Positions 40,761 through 52,356 of a DNA stretch of 52,418 nt are shown in pieces. Position 1 is the stretch's first letter; the number at the start of each line of letters is the position of its first letter. A program made the translations under genes and the position numbers. The DNA comes from Citrobacter portucalensis (GTDB lineage Bacteria; Pseudomonadota; Gammaproteobacteria; Enterobacterales; Enterobacteriaceae). The notes below the pieces were generated by a model. It did not search any database, was not told the DNA's origin, and was given only the letters and a program-made list of their open reading frames with translations. Location of the stretch: contig NZ_MVFY01000021.1 of assembly GCF_002042885.1 (NCBI RefSeq), positions 1 to 52,418 on the forward strand. Direction: 5' to 3'.

Positions 40761-42322
40761 TAGAAGGTCTCCTGTGCGTGGTGCGCGGTAGCGATAGCAC
40801 GCAGAACCGCGCGCGCTTTATTACGGGTTTCATCGGCTTCAGACTGCGGTACAGAATCCAGAACAATCCCAGCACCGGCTTGTACGGTGGCAATACCGTC
40901 TTCCACGAGGGCGGAGCGAATGACAATACAGGTATCCAGATCGCCATGCGCCGTGAAGTAACCTACCGCACCGCCGTAGCTGCCACGGCGACGACCCTCG
41001 GCCTCGGCGATAAGCTGCATGGCGCGAACTTTTGGCGCTCCGCTTAACGTGCCCATATTCATACAGGCGCGGTAAGCGTGCAGCACATCCAGATCGCTAC
41101 GCAATTCGCCGACCACGCGCGAAACCAGGTGCATAACGAAGGAGTAACGATCGACTTTGGTGAGGTCAGCAACATAGCGGCTGCCAGGCGTACAGATGCG
41201 TGCCAGGTCGTTACGCGCAAGGTCAACCAGCATCAGGTGCTCAGAAAGCTCTTTATGGTCGGTACGCATCTCCAGCTCGATACGGCTGTCGAGATCGCGA
41301 TCAAGCGAACCGTCCGCACGACGACCGCGCGGGCGAGTACCAGCAATCGGGTAGATCTCAATCTGGCGGCTGGTGGCATCGTATTTCAGCGAGCTTTCCG
41401 GGGAGGCGCCAAACAGTGTGAAATCGTTGTCTTGCATGAAAAACATGTATGGGCTGGGGTTACTTTTCTTCAGCACATAGTAGGCCGCCAGCGGAGATGG
41501 GCAGGGCAGCGAGAAACGGCGGGATGGCACCACCTGGAAAATTTCGCCCGCGCGAATCGCTTTTTGCATGCCACGAACTACGGCGCCAAACTCTTCATCG
41601 CTCTGATTGCACTCGCAGCGCATCTGCGGGACTTCAGTGACCGGCAACGGCGGCGCAGGCTCGGTAAGCTGCTGGCTCAATTGCGCCAGACGAGCATTAA
41701 GACGCTGTTTTTCCGCATCATTGGGGGTAAAAATACTGGCCTGAATACGGGTGCTTTTTTTCTGGTGGTCGATAACCATCAGCGTTTCTGCCAGATAGAA
41801 GCAGTAGTCAGGGCAACGGTTGCCCGCTTCAAGCTGTGGCAACTCTTCAAAACCCGCAACCAGATCGTAAGAAAACAGACCGCCGAAGAACATTGCTTCA
41901 CGTTCTTGCGCTGGAACATTAACCAGCTCCTGCAATAAACGGAATGCATCAAATACGGACAGGGAGCATAAGCGGGCGTCTTCATCGAGCAGTGGGCTGA
42001 CGGCAGGGAATCGCAGATGACGACCATTCGGCTGTTGTTCGTTCTCAACGCCAGCGGGCAGGGCAACATCCAGCAGCGACAGCAGCGATGCGCCGTTTGC
42101 GGACAATGCCTGAATAGTGACAGTGTCACCGAGAGCAGTAATGCGTAATGCGCTGTCGACCAGCAGCAGGCTCTTCAGATCGTCTTTGCTGTCGATATCT
42201 GCAGATTCCAGCAGCAGTGTTGCTGGACGTGCGCCACACACTTGATGAAACAGCGCCGTCGGATTCTCACGGTAGGCGGCATCGCAGGCAAGCAGTTCGA
42301 GTGTCGGTTTTTGAGTTTGCAT
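40760..42322 (-). CDS. trpE: Anthranilate synthase component I
   Basis: This 520-residue chorismate-using enzyme makes anthranilate with ammonia from TrpD, the committed step of the pathway. The N-terminal part carries the tryptophan feedback site ([13 protein letters not shown] near 36-48). The chorismate-binding domain (about 240-515) has IAGTRPRGR and the late [13 protein letters not shown] motif. The ATG at 42322 gives the E. coli length. It is the first structural gene, behind the leader and attenuator. Confidence 0.99.
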   Translation of the reverse strand: MQTQKPTLELLACDAAYRENPTALFHQVCGARPATLLLESADIDSKDDLKSLLLVDSALRITALGDTVTIQALSANGASLLSLLDVALPAGVENEQQPNGRHLRFPAVSPLLDEDARLCSLSVFDAFRLLQELVNVPAQEREAMFFGGLFSYDLVAGFEELPQLEAGNRCPDYCFYLAETLMVIDHQKKSTRIQASIFTPNDAEKQRLNARLAQLSQQLTEPAPPLPVTEVPQMRCECNQSDEEFGAVVRGMQKAIRAGEIFQVVPSRRFSLPCPSPLAAYYVLKKSNPSPYMFFMQDNDFTLFGASPESSLKYDATSRQIEIYPIAGTRPRGRRADGSLDRDLDSRIELEMRTDHKELSEHLMLVDLARNDLARICTPGSRYVADLTKVDRYSFVMHLVSRVVGELRSDLDVLHAYRACMNMGTLSGAPKVRAMQLIAEAEGRRRGSYGGAVGYFTAHGDLDTCIVIRSALVEDGIATVQAGAGIVLDSVPQSEADETRNKARAVLRAIATAHHAQETF

Positions 42323-42345
42323 CGTTATTCTCATTAATTTTGTTC

Positions 42346-42372
42346 AAAAAAAAGCCCGCTCATTTGGCGGGC
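42346..42372 (-). terminator. trp attenuator (terminator hairpin 3:4)
   Basis: On the minus strand the stem GCCCGC (42372-42367) / GCGGGC (42359-42354) is followed by eight Ts (42353-42346). It lies between trpL and trpE and is the classic attenuator. Confidence 0.95.
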
Positions 42373-42416
42373 CGGGTATCTGGTTGCATATTGCAGACGT
42401 AAGACACTGCCCGAAA

Positions 42417-42461
42417 TCAGGAAGTGCGCCACCAACCGTGCAGAACAAATGTTGCTTTCAT
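42417..42461 (-). CDS. trpL: trp operon leader peptide
   Basis: This 14-residue leader, MKATFVLHGWWRTS, has the tandem Trp codons that sense charged tRNA-Trp and choose between antiterminator and terminator. E. coli has [14 protein letters not shown] and Salmonella MAATFALHGWWRTS as I recall, so this is intermediate. AAGGTATCTGAG precedes the ATG. Confidence 0.95.
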   Translation of the reverse strand: MKATFVLHGWWRTS

Positions 42462-42491
42462 CTCAGATACCTTCTTCATGTGAACTTGCGT

Positions 42492-42523
42492 ACTAGTTAA
42501 CTAGTTCGGTGGAATAAAGTCAA
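42492..42523 (-). promoter_or_regulatory. trp promoter and TrpR operator
   Basis: On the minus strand -35 TTGACT (42523-42518) and -10 TTAACT (42500-42495) are 17 bp apart. The operator palindrome ACTAGTTAACTAGT (42492-42505) covers the -10 box, so TrpR with tryptophan would block RNA polymerase. The layout equals E. coli. Confidence 0.95.
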
Positions 42524-42596
42524 CACCTGATTTCAGTATATTTGTCGAAACCGCTATGATGGGCGTGATACGACATTTATTGAAACGGGAGCCGCC

Positions 42597-43475
42597 TTGA
42601 GCGACACGAATTACGCAGTGATTTATGACCTGCACAGTCATACTACAGCCTCCGATGGGCGGTTAACGCCAGAAGCCTTAGTACACCGTGCGGTAGAGAT
42701 GCGAGTCGGTACACTGGCGATCACCGATCATGACACCACGGCCGGCATTGCGGCGGCAAGAGAAGAAATTTCACGTTCAGGTTTAGCCTTAAATTTGATC
42801 CCTGGCGTCGAGATATCAACGGTCTGGGAAAACCATGAGATCCATATAGTGGGTCTGAACATTGATATCGCCCATCCCATGATGTGTGAGTTTCTGGCGC
42901 AACAAACGGAACGTCGTCAGCAGCGTGCACGCCTGATTGCAGAACGACTCGACAAAGCGCATATCCCCGGCGCTTGGGAAGGGGCGTTACGCCTGGCCGA
43001 TGGCGGGGCGGTTACGCGGGGCCATTTTGCGCGTTTCCTGATGGAATGTGGAAAAGCCACAACCATGGCGGATGTCTTTAAAAAATATCTTGCCCGTGGG
43101 AAAACCGGTTACGTTCCGCCACAGTGGTGTACAATAGAACAAGCTATTGATGTCATTCATCATTCTGGCGGTAAGGCTGTTCTGGCTCATCCTGGGCGGT
43201 ACGATCTTAGCGCTAAGTGGCTGAAAAGACTGGTTGCGCATTTTGCTGAACACCGCGGCGACGCGATGGAAGTAGCACAGTGCCAGCAGTCTCCCAATGA
43301 ACGCACCCATCTGGCGACGCTTGCGCGTTCGCATCAACTGTGGGCATCGCAAGGGTCTGATTTTCATCTACCCTGCCCATGGATTGAGTTGGGCCGTAAA
43401 CTTTGGTTGCCCGCAGGCGTAGAAGGCGTCTGGCAACTTTGGGAGCAGCCCGAGATCACAGAGAGGAAAGTATGA
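42597..43475 (+). CDS. rnm: RNase AM / nucleoside 3',5'-bisphosphate phosphatase (PHP family)
   Basis: This 292-residue PHP-domain enzyme (YciV/TrpH) was described in E. coli as a 5'-3' exoribonuclease that trims rRNA 5' ends and as a phosphatase on 3',5'-bisphosphates. Metal ligands are in DLHSHTTASDG (His13, His15, Asp20), TDHDT, and late in VLAHPGRY and QGSDFH. The start codon is TTG 42597 with GGGAG before it, as in E. coli. Its stop overlaps yciO by 4 bp. It is divergent from trp. Confidence 0.96.
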   Translation: MSDTNYAVIYDLHSHTTASDGRLTPEALVHRAVEMRVGTLAITDHDTTAGIAAAREEISRSGLALNLIPGVEISTVWENHEIHIVGLNIDIAHPMMCEFLAQQTERRQQRARLIAERLDKAHIPGAWEGALRLADGGAVTRGHFARFLMECGKATTMADVFKKYLARGKTGYVPPQWCTIEQAIDVIHHSGGKAVLAHPGRYDLSAKWLKRLVAHFAEHRGDAMEVAQCQQSPNERTHLATLARSHQLWASQGSDFHLPCPWIELGRKLWLPAGVEGVWQLWEQPEITERKV

Positions 43476-44092
43476 GTCAGTTTTTTTATATTCATCCCGA
43501 AAACCCGCAGCAGCGACTGATCAATCAGGCCGTTGAAATCGTGCGTAAAGGTGGGGTGATCGTCTATCCAACCGATTCCGGTTATGCGTTGGGCTGCAAA
43601 ATTGAAGATAAAGGCGCCATGGAGCGCATTTGCCGCATCCGTCACCTGCCGGACGGACACAACTTTACGCTGATGTGTCGTGACCTGTCCGAACTGTCGA
43701 CCTATTCGTTTGTCGACAACGTGGCATTCCGTTTAATTAAAAACAACACGCCGGGTAACTACACCTTCATCCTGAAAGGGACGAAAGAAGTTCCGCGCCG
43801 TTTGTTGCAGGAAAAACGTAAGACCATCGGCCTGCGTGTGCCATCGAATCCGATTGCGCTGGCGCTGCTGGAAGCACTGGGCGAGCCGATGCTATCTACA
43901 TCGCTGATGCTGCCGGGCAGTGAATTTACTGAGTCAGACCCAGAAGAGATTAAAGACCGTCTGGAAAAACTGGTGGATTTGATTATCCACGGTGGCTATC
44001 TCGGCCAGCAGCCGACCACGGTCATCGATTTAACCGACGATTCTCCGGTGGTGTTGCGTGAAGGCGTCGGCGACGTTAAACCTTTCTTATAA
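43472..44092 (+). CDS. yciO: YrdC/Sua5-like domain protein YciO
   Basis: This 206-residue single-domain protein has the YrdC/Sua5 fold (KGGVIVYPTDSGYALGCK near 23-40). Relatives (TsaC) make threonylcarbamoyl-AMP for tRNA t6A, but YciO is not a proven replacement and its role is unclear. ATG 43472 follows GAGAGGAAAG and overlaps the rnm stop, so the two are probably cotranslated. Confidence 0.95.
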   Translation: MSQFFYIHPENPQQRLINQAVEIVRKGGVIVYPTDSGYALGCKIEDKGAMERICRIRHLPDGHNFTLMCRDLSELSTYSFVDNVAFRLIKNNTPGNYTFILKGTKEVPRRLLQEKRKTIGLRVPSNPIALALLEALGEPMLSTSLMLPGSEFTESDPEEIKDRLEKLVDLIIHGGYLGQQPTTVIDLTDDSPVVLREGVGDVKPFL

Positions 44093-44192
44093 GGGCGCGA
44101 ACCGCTATACTACGCGGCCTTAAAATGGCGCTGACTGGCGCCGTTGATTCTCCTGTTCGACGCCTGTGAAGGCGACATCTAAAGGAAGCTCT

Positions 44193-45068
44193 ATGAGCGA
44201 AAAGTTACAAAAAGTGCTGGCGCGCGCTGGCCACGGTTCTCGCCGTGAAATCGAATCTATTATTGCCGCGGGGCGCGTGAGCGTTGATGGCAAAATTGCC
44301 ACGCTCGGCGATCGCGTTGAAGTCACTCCGGGTCTGAAAATCCGTATCGACGGTCATCTGATTTCGGTTAAAGAGTCTGCGGAGCAAATCTGCCGCGTTC
44401 TGGCCTATTACAAGCCAGAAGGTGAACTGTGTACCCGTAACGACCCGGAAGGTCGTCCGACCGTGTTCGATCGTTTGCCAAAACTGCGTGATGCGCGCTG
44501 GATTGCCGTAGGGCGTCTGGACGTGAATACCTGCGGTTTACTGCTGTTTACCACCGATGGTGAACTGGCTAACCGTCTGATGCACCCAAGCCGTGAAGTT
44601 GAACGTGAATATGCGGTACGTGTGTTTGGTCAGGTTGATGATGCCAAACTGCGCGATCTGAGTCGTGGCGTACAGCTGGAAGATGGTCCGGCGGCATTTA
44701 AAACGATCAAATTCAGCGGTGGTGAAGGGATCAACCAGTGGTATAACGTCACGCTGACCGAAGGGCGTAACCGTGAAGTCCGTCGCCTGTGGGAAGCTGT
44801 AGGTGTACAGGTAAGCCGTCTTATTCGTGTTCGTTACGGTGATATCCCGCTGCCGAAAGGCCTGCCGCGTGGTGGCTGGACCGAGCTTGACCTCGCGCAG
44901 ACCAACTATCTGCGTGAACTGGTGGAGCTGAAGCCGGAAACGACCTCTAAAGTTGCCGTCGAGAAAGATCGTCGTCGCATGAAGGCAAATCAGATCCGTC
45001 GTGCGGTGAAGCGCCACTCACAGGTCGGTAGCAGCCGTCGTCCGGGTGGTCGTAGCAACAACGGTTAA
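44193..45068 (+). CDS. rluB: 23S rRNA pseudouridine(2605) synthase
   Basis: This 291-residue enzyme turns U2605 of 23S rRNA to pseudouridine. Residues 1 to about 60 form an S4 RNA-binding domain ([19 protein letters not shown]). The catalytic Asp is Asp110 in [14 protein letters not shown]. The C-terminus (about 240-291) is a basic tail. The ATG at 44193 follows AAAGGAAG. It lies 100 bp after yciO. Confidence 0.97.
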   Translation: MSEKLQKVLARAGHGSRREIESIIAAGRVSVDGKIATLGDRVEVTPGLKIRIDGHLISVKESAEQICRVLAYYKPEGELCTRNDPEGRPTVFDRLPKLRDARWIAVGRLDVNTCGLLLFTTDGELANRLMHPSREVEREYAVRVFGQVDDAKLRDLSRGVQLEDGPAAFKTIKFSGGEGINQWYNVTLTEGRNREVRRLWEAVGVQVSRLIRVRYGDIPLPKGLPRGGWTELDLAQTNYLRELVELKPETTSKVAVEKDRRRMKANQIRRAVKRHSQVGSSRRPGGRSNNG

Positions 45069-45075
45069 TTATGAC

Positions 45076-45150
45076 CAGGCCTGATAAGCAAAGCGCCATC
45101 AGGCGTTAGCGTGGAGCCGGATGCGGCGCAAGCGCCTTATCCGGCCTACT
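45076..45150. repeat. REP/BIME between convergent rluB and btuR
   Basis: Two REP units in opposite orientation: CAGGCCTGATAAG with GCGCCATCAGGCG (45076-45105), and GCCGGATGCGGCGCAAGCGCC with TTATCCGGC (45116-45146). It fills the gap between the two stops. Confidence 0.88.
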
Positions 45151-45151
45151 G

Positions 45152-45742
45152 TCAGTAATCGATCCCTATCTGGGCCTTTACGCCCGCTTCAAACGCATGC
45201 TTGACCGGGCGCAACTCGCTGACCGTATCCGCTAACTCCAGAATATCGCGATGACATCCACGGCCGGTGATAATCACCGTTTGATGGGCAGGGCGCGCGT
45301 TTAGGGCAGTGATGACCTCTTCAAGCGGCAGATAGTCGTATGCCACCATATAGGTCAGCTCGTCCAGCACCACCATATCCAGTTCATCGTCGGCCAGCAT
45401 CCGCTTGCCATGTTCCCACACGGCCATACAGGCCGCGGTGTCGGACTCACGGTTTTGCGTTTCCCAGGTAAATCCTGTCGCCATAACCTGAAACTCTACG
45501 CCGTGGGGTTCAAGTAAGTTACGTTCTCCGTTTGGCCACGTACCTTTAATAAATTGTACGACGCCGACTTTTTTACCGTGGCCCACCGCGCGCGTGGCGG
45601 TACCGAATGCGGCGGTAGTTTTACCCTTACCATTTCCGGTGAATACGATGATGATCCCGCGCTCGTCCGTAGCGGCGGCAACGCGTGCGTCAACCCGATC
45701 TTTTACGCGCTGTTGACGTTGCTGATAGCGTTCTTCACTCAT
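45152..45742 (-). CDS. btuR: Corrinoid adenosyltransferase (CobA type)
   Basis: This 196-residue cytosolic enzyme transfers the adenosyl group of ATP to cobalt(I) of corrinoids to make coenzyme B12. The unusual P-loop GNGKGKTTA is near 36-44, and VVLDELTYMVAYDYL forms the Walker B region. Its ATG overlaps the yciK stop by 4 bp (ATGA). Confidence 0.97.
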   Translation of the reverse strand: MSEERYQQRQQRVKDRVDARVAAATDERGIIIVFTGNGKGKTTAAFGTATRAVGHGKKVGVVQFIKGTWPNGERNLLEPHGVEFQVMATGFTWETQNRESDTAACMAVWEHGKRMLADDELDMVVLDELTYMVAYDYLPLEEVITALNARPAHQTVIITGRGCHRDILELADTVSELRPVKHAFEAGVKAQIGIDY

Positions 45743-46500
45743 TGGGCAATTCCTGGTTTACGGCCCGGCTGGGCGTCAAAAGTCATACCGGTTTTACGGC
45801 GGCTGTCATCGCCCATCAGCCACAGGTAGAGCGGCATAATATCGGCGGGAGTTTTCAATTTTTGTGGATCTTCCGTGGGGAATGCGCTGGCTCGCATGCC
45901 AGTTCGTGTTCCACCAGGATTGATACAGTTTACGCGCAGATGACGGTTTTGATACTCATCAGCCAGAACCTGCATCATCCCTTCGGTAGCAAATTTTGAG
46001 GTGGCATACGCCCCCCAATTGGCGCGTCCCTGGCGGCCGACGCTGGAAGAGGTAAAGACCAGCGATCCGGCATCGGATTTGAGTAACAACGGCAGCAATG
46101 CCTGAGTCAGCATAAAAGTGGCATTCACATTTACCTGCATCACATCCTGCCAGACCTGCGGGTTTTGTTCACTCATTGGGCAAATATCGCCGAGTAATCC
46201 GGCGTTATGCAGTACGCCATCCAGACGTGAGAAATGTGCGGCAATGCGCTGCGCAAGCTGGTGACATTCTTCAGAGGTACAGGTCAGTAAATCCAGTGTA
46301 AACCACTGTGGTTGTGTTCCGTTTTCATCGGCGATAGTGCGGGCAACCTGACGCAGTTTTTCTTCGTTACGCCCAAGCAGGATAACGGTCGCGCCATAGC
46401 GTGCATAGGTCTGCGCGGCTTCGCGTCCGATACCATCGCTGGCACCGGTGACAAGAATAATGCGGCCCTGTAAAAGGTCTTGTTTAGGTTGGTAATGCAC
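45739..46500 (-). CDS. yciK: Short-chain dehydrogenase YciK
   Basis: This 253-residue NAD(P)-dependent oxidoreductase of the SDR family has a substrate that is not established. The dinucleotide motif TGASDGIG is at 18-25, NAG is in LHNAGLLGD, the catalytic Ser is in FTSSS and YxxxK is in AYATSK. I start at GTG 46500 (HYQPKQ follows), with GAGGAG just before. The longer open frame to 46605 has no ribosome site. It is cotranslated with btuR and divergent from sohB. Confidence 0.94.
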   Translation of the reverse strand: MHYQPKQDLLQGRIILVTGASDGIGREAAQTYARYGATVILLGRNEEKLRQVARTIADENGTQPQWFTLDLLTCTSEECHQLAQRIAAHFSRLDGVLHNAGLLGDICPMSEQNPQVWQDVMQVNVNATFMLTQALLPLLLKSDAGSLVFTSSSVGRQGRANWGAYATSKFATEGMMQVLADEYQNRHLRVNCINPGGTRTGMRASAFPTEDPQKLKTPADIMPLYLWLMGDDSRRKTGMTFDAQPGRKPGIAQ

Positions 46501-46721
46501 GGCTACTCCTCGGCGACGCCCTGGCCATCTCGTTCGCAATAACTTTTGGGCTTTATGCCTTAAACCCTGTTCTTTTTCAATCAGCCAAAGGCAATAACAC
46601 CGCAAAATGAACGCTTTGTCATGCTTTTTACTGATTCAGCACTGGATGTATGAAGCAAGACGAGGTGACACGCCTGTTGTACACTGAGCGGAAGTCGCGT
46701 TGTTTAACCAAGGTGGGTCTC

Positions 46722-47768
46722 GTGGAATTGTTGTCTGAATATGGGTTGTTTTTGGCAAAAATTGTCACTGTCGTGGTGGCTATTGCAGTGGTGGTGATGC
46801 TGATCGTAAACGCGACACAACGCAAACGTCAGCGTGGGGAATTGCGGGTTATTAACCTCAGCGATCAATATAAAGAGATGAAGGAAGACCTGTCGCTGGC
46901 CTTATTGGATGGGCATCAGCAAAAATTCTGGCATAAGGCGCAGAAAAAGAAACAGAAGCTGGAGGCGAAGGCCGCCAAGGCAAAAGCGAAACTGGGTGAC
47001 AGTACGTCATCAGATAAACCCCGTGTATGGGTGCTTGATTTTAAAGGCAGTATGGATGCCCACGAGGTCAGCGCATTACGCGAAGAGGTGACGGCGGTGC
47101 TGGCGGTTGTTAAACCTCAGGATCAGGTGGTGGTTCGTCTGGAAAGCCCGGGCGGTGTGGTACATGGTTATGGCCTGGCTGCGTCCCAGTTACAACGCCT
47201 GCGCGATAAGCAGATCCCACTGACCGTCACGGTAGATAAAGTCGCTGCGAGCGGCGGATATATGATGGCCTGCGTGGCAGATAAAATTGTTTCGGCGCCG
47301 TTTGCTATCGTCGGCTCAATTGGCGTGGTGGCGCAGATCCCGAACTTTAACCGCTTCCTGAAAGGGAAAGATATTGATATCGAACTGCACACCGCCGGAC
47401 AGTACAAGCGTACGCTGACGCTGCTTGGCGAGAACACGGAAGAAGGGCGGCAGAAATTCCGTGAAGATTTGAACGAAACACATCATTTGTTTAAAGATTT
47501 TGTCCATCGTATGCGCCCGACTCTGGACATTGAGCAGGTTGCCACGGGTGAACACTGGTTTGGTCAACAGGCGCTGGCAAATGGGCTGGTGGATGAGATC
47601 AACACCAGCGATGAGGTGATCCTCGGGCTGATGGAAGGTCGTGAAGTGTTGAACGTTCGCTATCTGCAGCGTAAAAAGCTGATGGATCGTTTTACCGGTA
47701 GTGCGGCGGAGAGCGCCGATCGTTTGCTGATGCGCTGGTGGCAGCGGGGGCAGAAGCCACTGATGTAA
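46722..47768 (+). CDS. sohB: S49 family inner-membrane peptidase SohB
   Basis: This 348-residue predicted membrane protease is related to SppA and was found in E. coli as a multicopy suppressor of htrA/degP. There is one N-terminal helix (about 7-30), a charged Lys/Ala-rich linker (about 60-100), and the S49 domain with the likely nucleophile Ser177 in AASGGYMMA. Start is GTG 46722 with AGGTGGGT before it, matching the E. coli N-terminus ELLSEYGLFLAK. Confidence 0.95.
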   Translation: MELLSEYGLFLAKIVTVVVAIAVVVMLIVNATQRKRQRGELRVINLSDQYKEMKEDLSLALLDGHQQKFWHKAQKKKQKLEAKAAKAKAKLGDSTSSDKPRVWVLDFKGSMDAHEVSALREEVTAVLAVVKPQDQVVVRLESPGGVVHGYGLAASQLQRLRDKQIPLTVTVDKVAASGGYMMACVADKIVSAPFAIVGSIGVVAQIPNFNRFLKGKDIDIELHTAGQYKRTLTLLGENTEEGRQKFREDLNETHHLFKDFVHRMRPTLDIEQVATGEHWFGQQALANGLVDEINTSDEVILGLMEGREVLNVRYLQRKKLMDRFTGSAAESADRLLMRWWQRGQKPLM

Positions 47769-47777
47769 AATTGTCAT

Positions 47778-47863
47778 TGCCGGATAGCGATGCTTACATA
47801 TCCTATCCGGCCTACAAATAGGCATCAATGTTGGCTGGATAAGGTGTTGCCGCCATCCGGCAA
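47778..47863. repeat. REP/BIME between convergent sohB and yciN
   Basis: Two degenerate REP units, TGCCGGATAGCGATG with CCTATCCGGC (47778-47813) and TGGCTGGATAAGG with CGCCATCCGGCA (47831-47862), fill the gap after sohB. Confidence 0.82.
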
Positions 47864-47876
47864 ATTATTTCTCGAG

Positions 47877-48128
47877 TTAATCGATCAAGTGATACTTTTC
47901 AGAAAGTACGTGCGCCAGGTGTTTAAACATATTAAACACAGCCGTACTTTTGGGCGTTGGTAGCCCTTGCTCGTCTAAAAAGTAATCTCCGCTGAAAACC
48001 AGCACGCCGTTTCGCTGCGTAACGCCGGTGGCGACAATCCCCGCCAGCGTGTCCTCATGCTCACGAATGATTTTGTTGGCTTCAATCAGCAGTGTTTCGC
48101 GATCGATGGGTTGAGTGTCTTTATGCAT
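47877..48128 (-). CDS. yciN: Small conserved protein YciN
   Basis: This 83-residue protein (DUF2498) of unknown function is conserved next to topA in enterobacteria and nearly identical to E. coli YciN. It looks like a mixed alpha/beta single domain with no signal or membrane segment. AGGAG precedes the ATG. It is divergent from topA. Confidence 0.93.
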   Translation of the reverse strand: MHKDTQPIDRETLLIEANKIIREHEDTLAGIVATGVTQRNGVLVFSGDYFLDEQGLPTPKSTAVFNMFKHLAHVLSEKYHLID

Positions 48129-48526
48129 GATTTACTCCTTAAACAAGGACATTAGTCTACGCTGAGCCCGCCTTATGGGCAAATATTCCCTGACATAAAT
48201 GAAGGTTTTACGACAGTGTTACAACTGGCGAGATTTGTTTTTGCATGCTAATAAAGTTGCGTAACGCATTTTATCAGGTACAGTGTGACGCTTTCGTCAA
48301 TCTGGCAACAGATTTGCTTGACATTCGACCAATACTTCGTCGTGCTAGAGCGTTTGTGAGAAAAAAAGCCTGTTAACTCAGTTACATGAGAGTTACATTA
48401 CAAGCGCAAAACAGTTTAAGGGGTTGATATCCGCCGACGCAGAGACCATATCGATGTCTCGTCGCCAGTGGAAGGTGAATCAACGTGCGACGCATTCTGG
48501 AAGAATCAAATTAGGTAAAGGTGAAT
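48129..48526 (+). promoter_or_regulatory. yciN-topA divergent promoter region
   Basis: This 398-bp non-coding region holds a -35-like TTGACA at 48318-48323 in the topA direction and AT-rich stretches. In E. coli topA has several promoters for different sigma factors, controlled by supercoiling and Fis; I cannot assign each of them here. No small gene with a ribosome site was seen. Confidence 0.5.
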
Positions 48527-51124
48527 ATGGGTAAAGCTCTTGTCATCGTTGAGTCCCCGGCAAAAGCCAAAACGATCAACAAGTATCTGGGTAATGACTA
48601 CGTGGTGAAATCCAGCGTCGGTCATATCCGTGATTTGCCGACCAGTGGCTCAGCAACTAAAAAGAGCGCCGACTCAACCTCCACCAAAACGGCTAAAAAG
48701 CCCAAAAAGGATGAACGTGGCGCTCTCGTCAACCGTATGGGTGTTGACCCGTGGCACAACTGGGATGCGCGCTATGAAGTGCTGCCTGGTAAAGAGAAAG
48801 TTGTTTCTGAACTGAAGCAACTGGCTGAAAAAGCCGACCACATCTATCTCGCAACCGACCTTGACCGCGAAGGGGAAGCCATTGCATGGCACCTGCGGGA
48901 AGTCATCGGTGGCGACGACACCCGCTACAGCCGCGTGGTGTTTAACGAAATTACCAAAAATGCTATTCGCCAGGCGTTTGAAAAACCGGGCGAGTTGAAC
49001 ATCGATCGTGTTAATGCGCAACAGGCGCGCCGCTTTATGGACCGTGTTGTGGGCTATATGGTGTCGCCACTGCTGTGGAAAAAAATTGCGCGTGGTCTGT
49101 CTGCCGGTCGCGTACAGTCTGTGGCTGTGCGTCTGGTGGTTGAGCGTGAACGCGAAATCAAAGCATTTGTTCCAGAAGAGTTCTGGGAAATTGATGCTAA
49201 CACGACCACGCCGGGCGGCGACGCGTTGCCGCTTGAGGTGACGCATCAAAATGATAAACCGTTCCGTCCCGTAAATCGGGAACAAACGCTTGCCGCGGTT
49301 AGCCTGTTGGAAAAAGCGCGCTATAGCGTCCTGGAACGTGAAGATAAACCGACCAGCAGCAAGCCGAGTGCTCCGTTCATTACCTCCACGCTACAGCAGG
49401 CTGCGAGCACGCGTCTGGGCTTTGGTGTGAAGAAAACCATGATGATGGCGCAGCGCTTGTATGAAGCGGGTTACATCACTTACATGCGTACTGACTCAAC
49501 CAATCTGAGCCAGGATGCTGTCACCATGGTTCGCGATTACATCAGTGATAATTTTGGCAAAAAATATTTGCCGGAGAGCGCGAACCAGTACGCCAGCAAA
49601 GAGAACTCGCAGGAAGCACACGAAGCTATCCGTCCTTCCGATGTCGCTGTACTGGCGGAATCGCTGAAAGATATGGAAGCCGATGCGCAAAAACTGTATC
49701 AGCTGATCTGGCGCCAGTTTGTAGCTTGTCAGATGACGCCAGCGAAATATGACTCTACCACCCTGACCGTGGGTGCGGGTGATTTCCGTCTGAAAGCGCG
49801 TGGTCGTATTCTTCGTTTCGATGGTTGGACCAAAGTGATGCCCGCACTGCGTAAGGGCGATGAAGATCGCATCTTACCGGCGGTGGACAAAGGCGATACC
49901 TTGACGCTTATCGAGCTGACACCTGCGCAGCATTTCACCAAGCCGCCTGCGCGCTTCAGTGAAGCTTCGCTGGTTAAAGAGCTTGAAAAGCGTGGCATTG
50001 GTCGTCCATCCACCTATGCGTCGATCATTTCTACGATTCAGGATCGCGGTTATGTTCGCGTTGAAAACCGTCGTTTCTACGCTGAAAAAATGGGTGAAAT
50101 CGTCACCGATCGTCTGGAAGAAAACTTCCGCGAACTGATGAACTACGATTTTACCGCGCAGATGGAAGACAGCCTCGACCAGGTGGCGAATCACGAAGCC
50201 GAATGGAAGGGCGTACTCGACAACTTCTTCACTGATTTTACTCAGCAGTTAGATAAAGCCGAGAAAGATCCTGAAGAAGGCGGTATGCGTCCGAACCAGA
50301 TGGTGCTGACCAGCATTGATTGCCCGACCTGCGGACGCAAGATGGGTATTCGTACCGCCAGTACCGGCGTTTTCCTTGGTTGCTCCGGCTACGCACTTTC
50401 CCCGAAAGAGCGTTGCAAAACCACCATTAACCTGGTGCCGGAAAACGAAGTATTGAACGTGCTGGAAGGCGATGACGCGGAAACGAACGCATTGCGCGCC
50501 AAACGCCGCTGCCAGAAGTGCGGTACGGCAATGGACAGTTATCTCATCGATCCTAAGCGCAAATTGCATGTGTGTGGTAATAACCCAACCTGCGACGGCT
50601 ACGAGATCGAAGAGGGTGAATTCCGTATCAAGGGTTATGACGGTCCTATCGTAGAGTGCGAAAAATGTGGTTCTGAAATGCACCTGAAAATGGGACGTTT
50701 CGGCAAGTACATGGCGTGTACTAACGACGAGTGTAAAAACACCCGTAAGATCCTGCGTAACGGTGAAGTTGCTCCGCCGAAAGAAGATCCGGTTCCGCTG
50801 CCGGAACTGCCGTGTGAAAAATCTGACGCGTATTTCGTGTTACGTGATGGTGCTGCAGGTATCTTCCTGGCGGCCAATACGTTCCCGAAATCACGTGAGA
50901 CTCGTGCGCCGTTGGTGGAAGAGTTGTACCGCTTCCGCGATCGCCTGCCGGAAAAACTGCGTTATCTGGCAGATGCGCCGCAAACAGACCCGGATGGTAA
51001 CAAGTCTATGGTTCGTTTCAGCCGTAAAACCAAGCAGCAATACGTTGCCGCTGAGAAAGACGGTAAGGCGACAGGCTGGTCCGCGTTCTTCGTTGACGGT
51101 AAATGGGTAGAAGGGAAGAAATAA
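48527..51124 (+). CDS. topA: DNA topoisomerase I (type IA)
   Basis: This 865-residue enzyme relaxes negative supercoils. The Toprim domain (about 3-155) has Glu9 in VESPAKA and the acidic triad of [10 protein letters not shown] (Asp111, Asp113, Glu115). The active-site tyrosine is Tyr319 in YITYMRTDS. The C-terminus has three tetracysteine zinc ribbons (from [18 protein letters not shown] and CEKCGSEMH, about 599-740) and a final zinc-free DNA-binding part. I use ATG 48527, not the in-frame GTG 48521, as in E. coli; AGGTAAAGGTG precedes it. Confidence 0.99.
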   Translation: MGKALVIVESPAKAKTINKYLGNDYVVKSSVGHIRDLPTSGSATKKSADSTSTKTAKKPKKDERGALVNRMGVDPWHNWDARYEVLPGKEKVVSELKQLAEKADHIYLATDLDREGEAIAWHLREVIGGDDTRYSRVVFNEITKNAIRQAFEKPGELNIDRVNAQQARRFMDRVVGYMVSPLLWKKIARGLSAGRVQSVAVRLVVEREREIKAFVPEEFWEIDANTTTPGGDALPLEVTHQNDKPFRPVNREQTLAAVSLLEKARYSVLEREDKPTSSKPSAPFITSTLQQAASTRLGFGVKKTMMMAQRLYEAGYITYMRTDSTNLSQDAVTMVRDYISDNFGKKYLPESANQYASKENSQEAHEAIRPSDVAVLAESLKDMEADAQKLYQLIWRQFVACQMTPAKYDSTTLTVGAGDFRLKARGRILRFDGWTKVMPALRKGDEDRILPAVDKGDTLTLIELTPAQHFTKPPARFSEASLVKELEKRGIGRPSTYASIISTIQDRGYVRVENRRFYAEKMGEIVTDRLEENFRELMNYDFTAQMEDSLDQVANHEAEWKGVLDNFFTDFTQQLDKAEKDPEEGGMRPNQMVLTSIDCPTCGRKMGIRTASTGVFLGCSGYALSPKERCKTTINLVPENEVLNVLEGDDAETNALRAKRRCQKCGTAMDSYLIDPKRKLHVCGNNPTCDGYEIEEGEFRIKGYDGPIVECEKCGSEMHLKMGRFGKYMACTNDECKNTRKILRNGEVAPPKEDPVPLPELPCEKSDAYFVLRDGAAGIFLAANTFPKSRETRAPLVEELYRFRDRLPEKLRYLADAPQTDPDGNKSMVRFSRKTKQQYVAAEKDGKATGWSAFFVDGKWVEGKK

Positions 51125-51151
51125 CAGCGTTTCGGCTGAATTTCTCCTCAA

Positions 51152-51176
51152 AGGGTCGCGTAAGCGGCCCTTTTTG
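51152..51176 (+). terminator. topA intrinsic terminator
   Basis: The stem AGGGTCGC / GCGGCCCT (one G-T pair) with a 4-nt loop is followed by TTTTTG. Confidence 0.88.
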
Positions 51177-51308
51177 TTTCTGGCATATTATTTTTTGTCA
51201 TACCTATACAGCGTACATATAAATGATATAGTGGTTATAGTTAACAGACTTTTTATTATTAAATCGTATTAGCAGCGCCCACGAGCCTGCACTGAAACGA
51301 TGATTTGA

Positions 51309-52307
<999 letters not shown>

Positions 52308-52322
52308 TAACGGTTGTTACCT

Positions 52323-52356
52323 CGTCGGTATCCGTAAGCATAAAGTGATACCGACG
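52323..52356 (+). terminator. Stem-loop after cysB
   Basis: A perfect 10-bp stem CGTCGGTATC / GATACCGACG with a 14-nt loop lies 15 bp after the cysB stop. It has no T-run, so terminator function is only likely. The remaining 60 bases of the window are AT-rich with no supportable gene. Confidence 0.55.
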
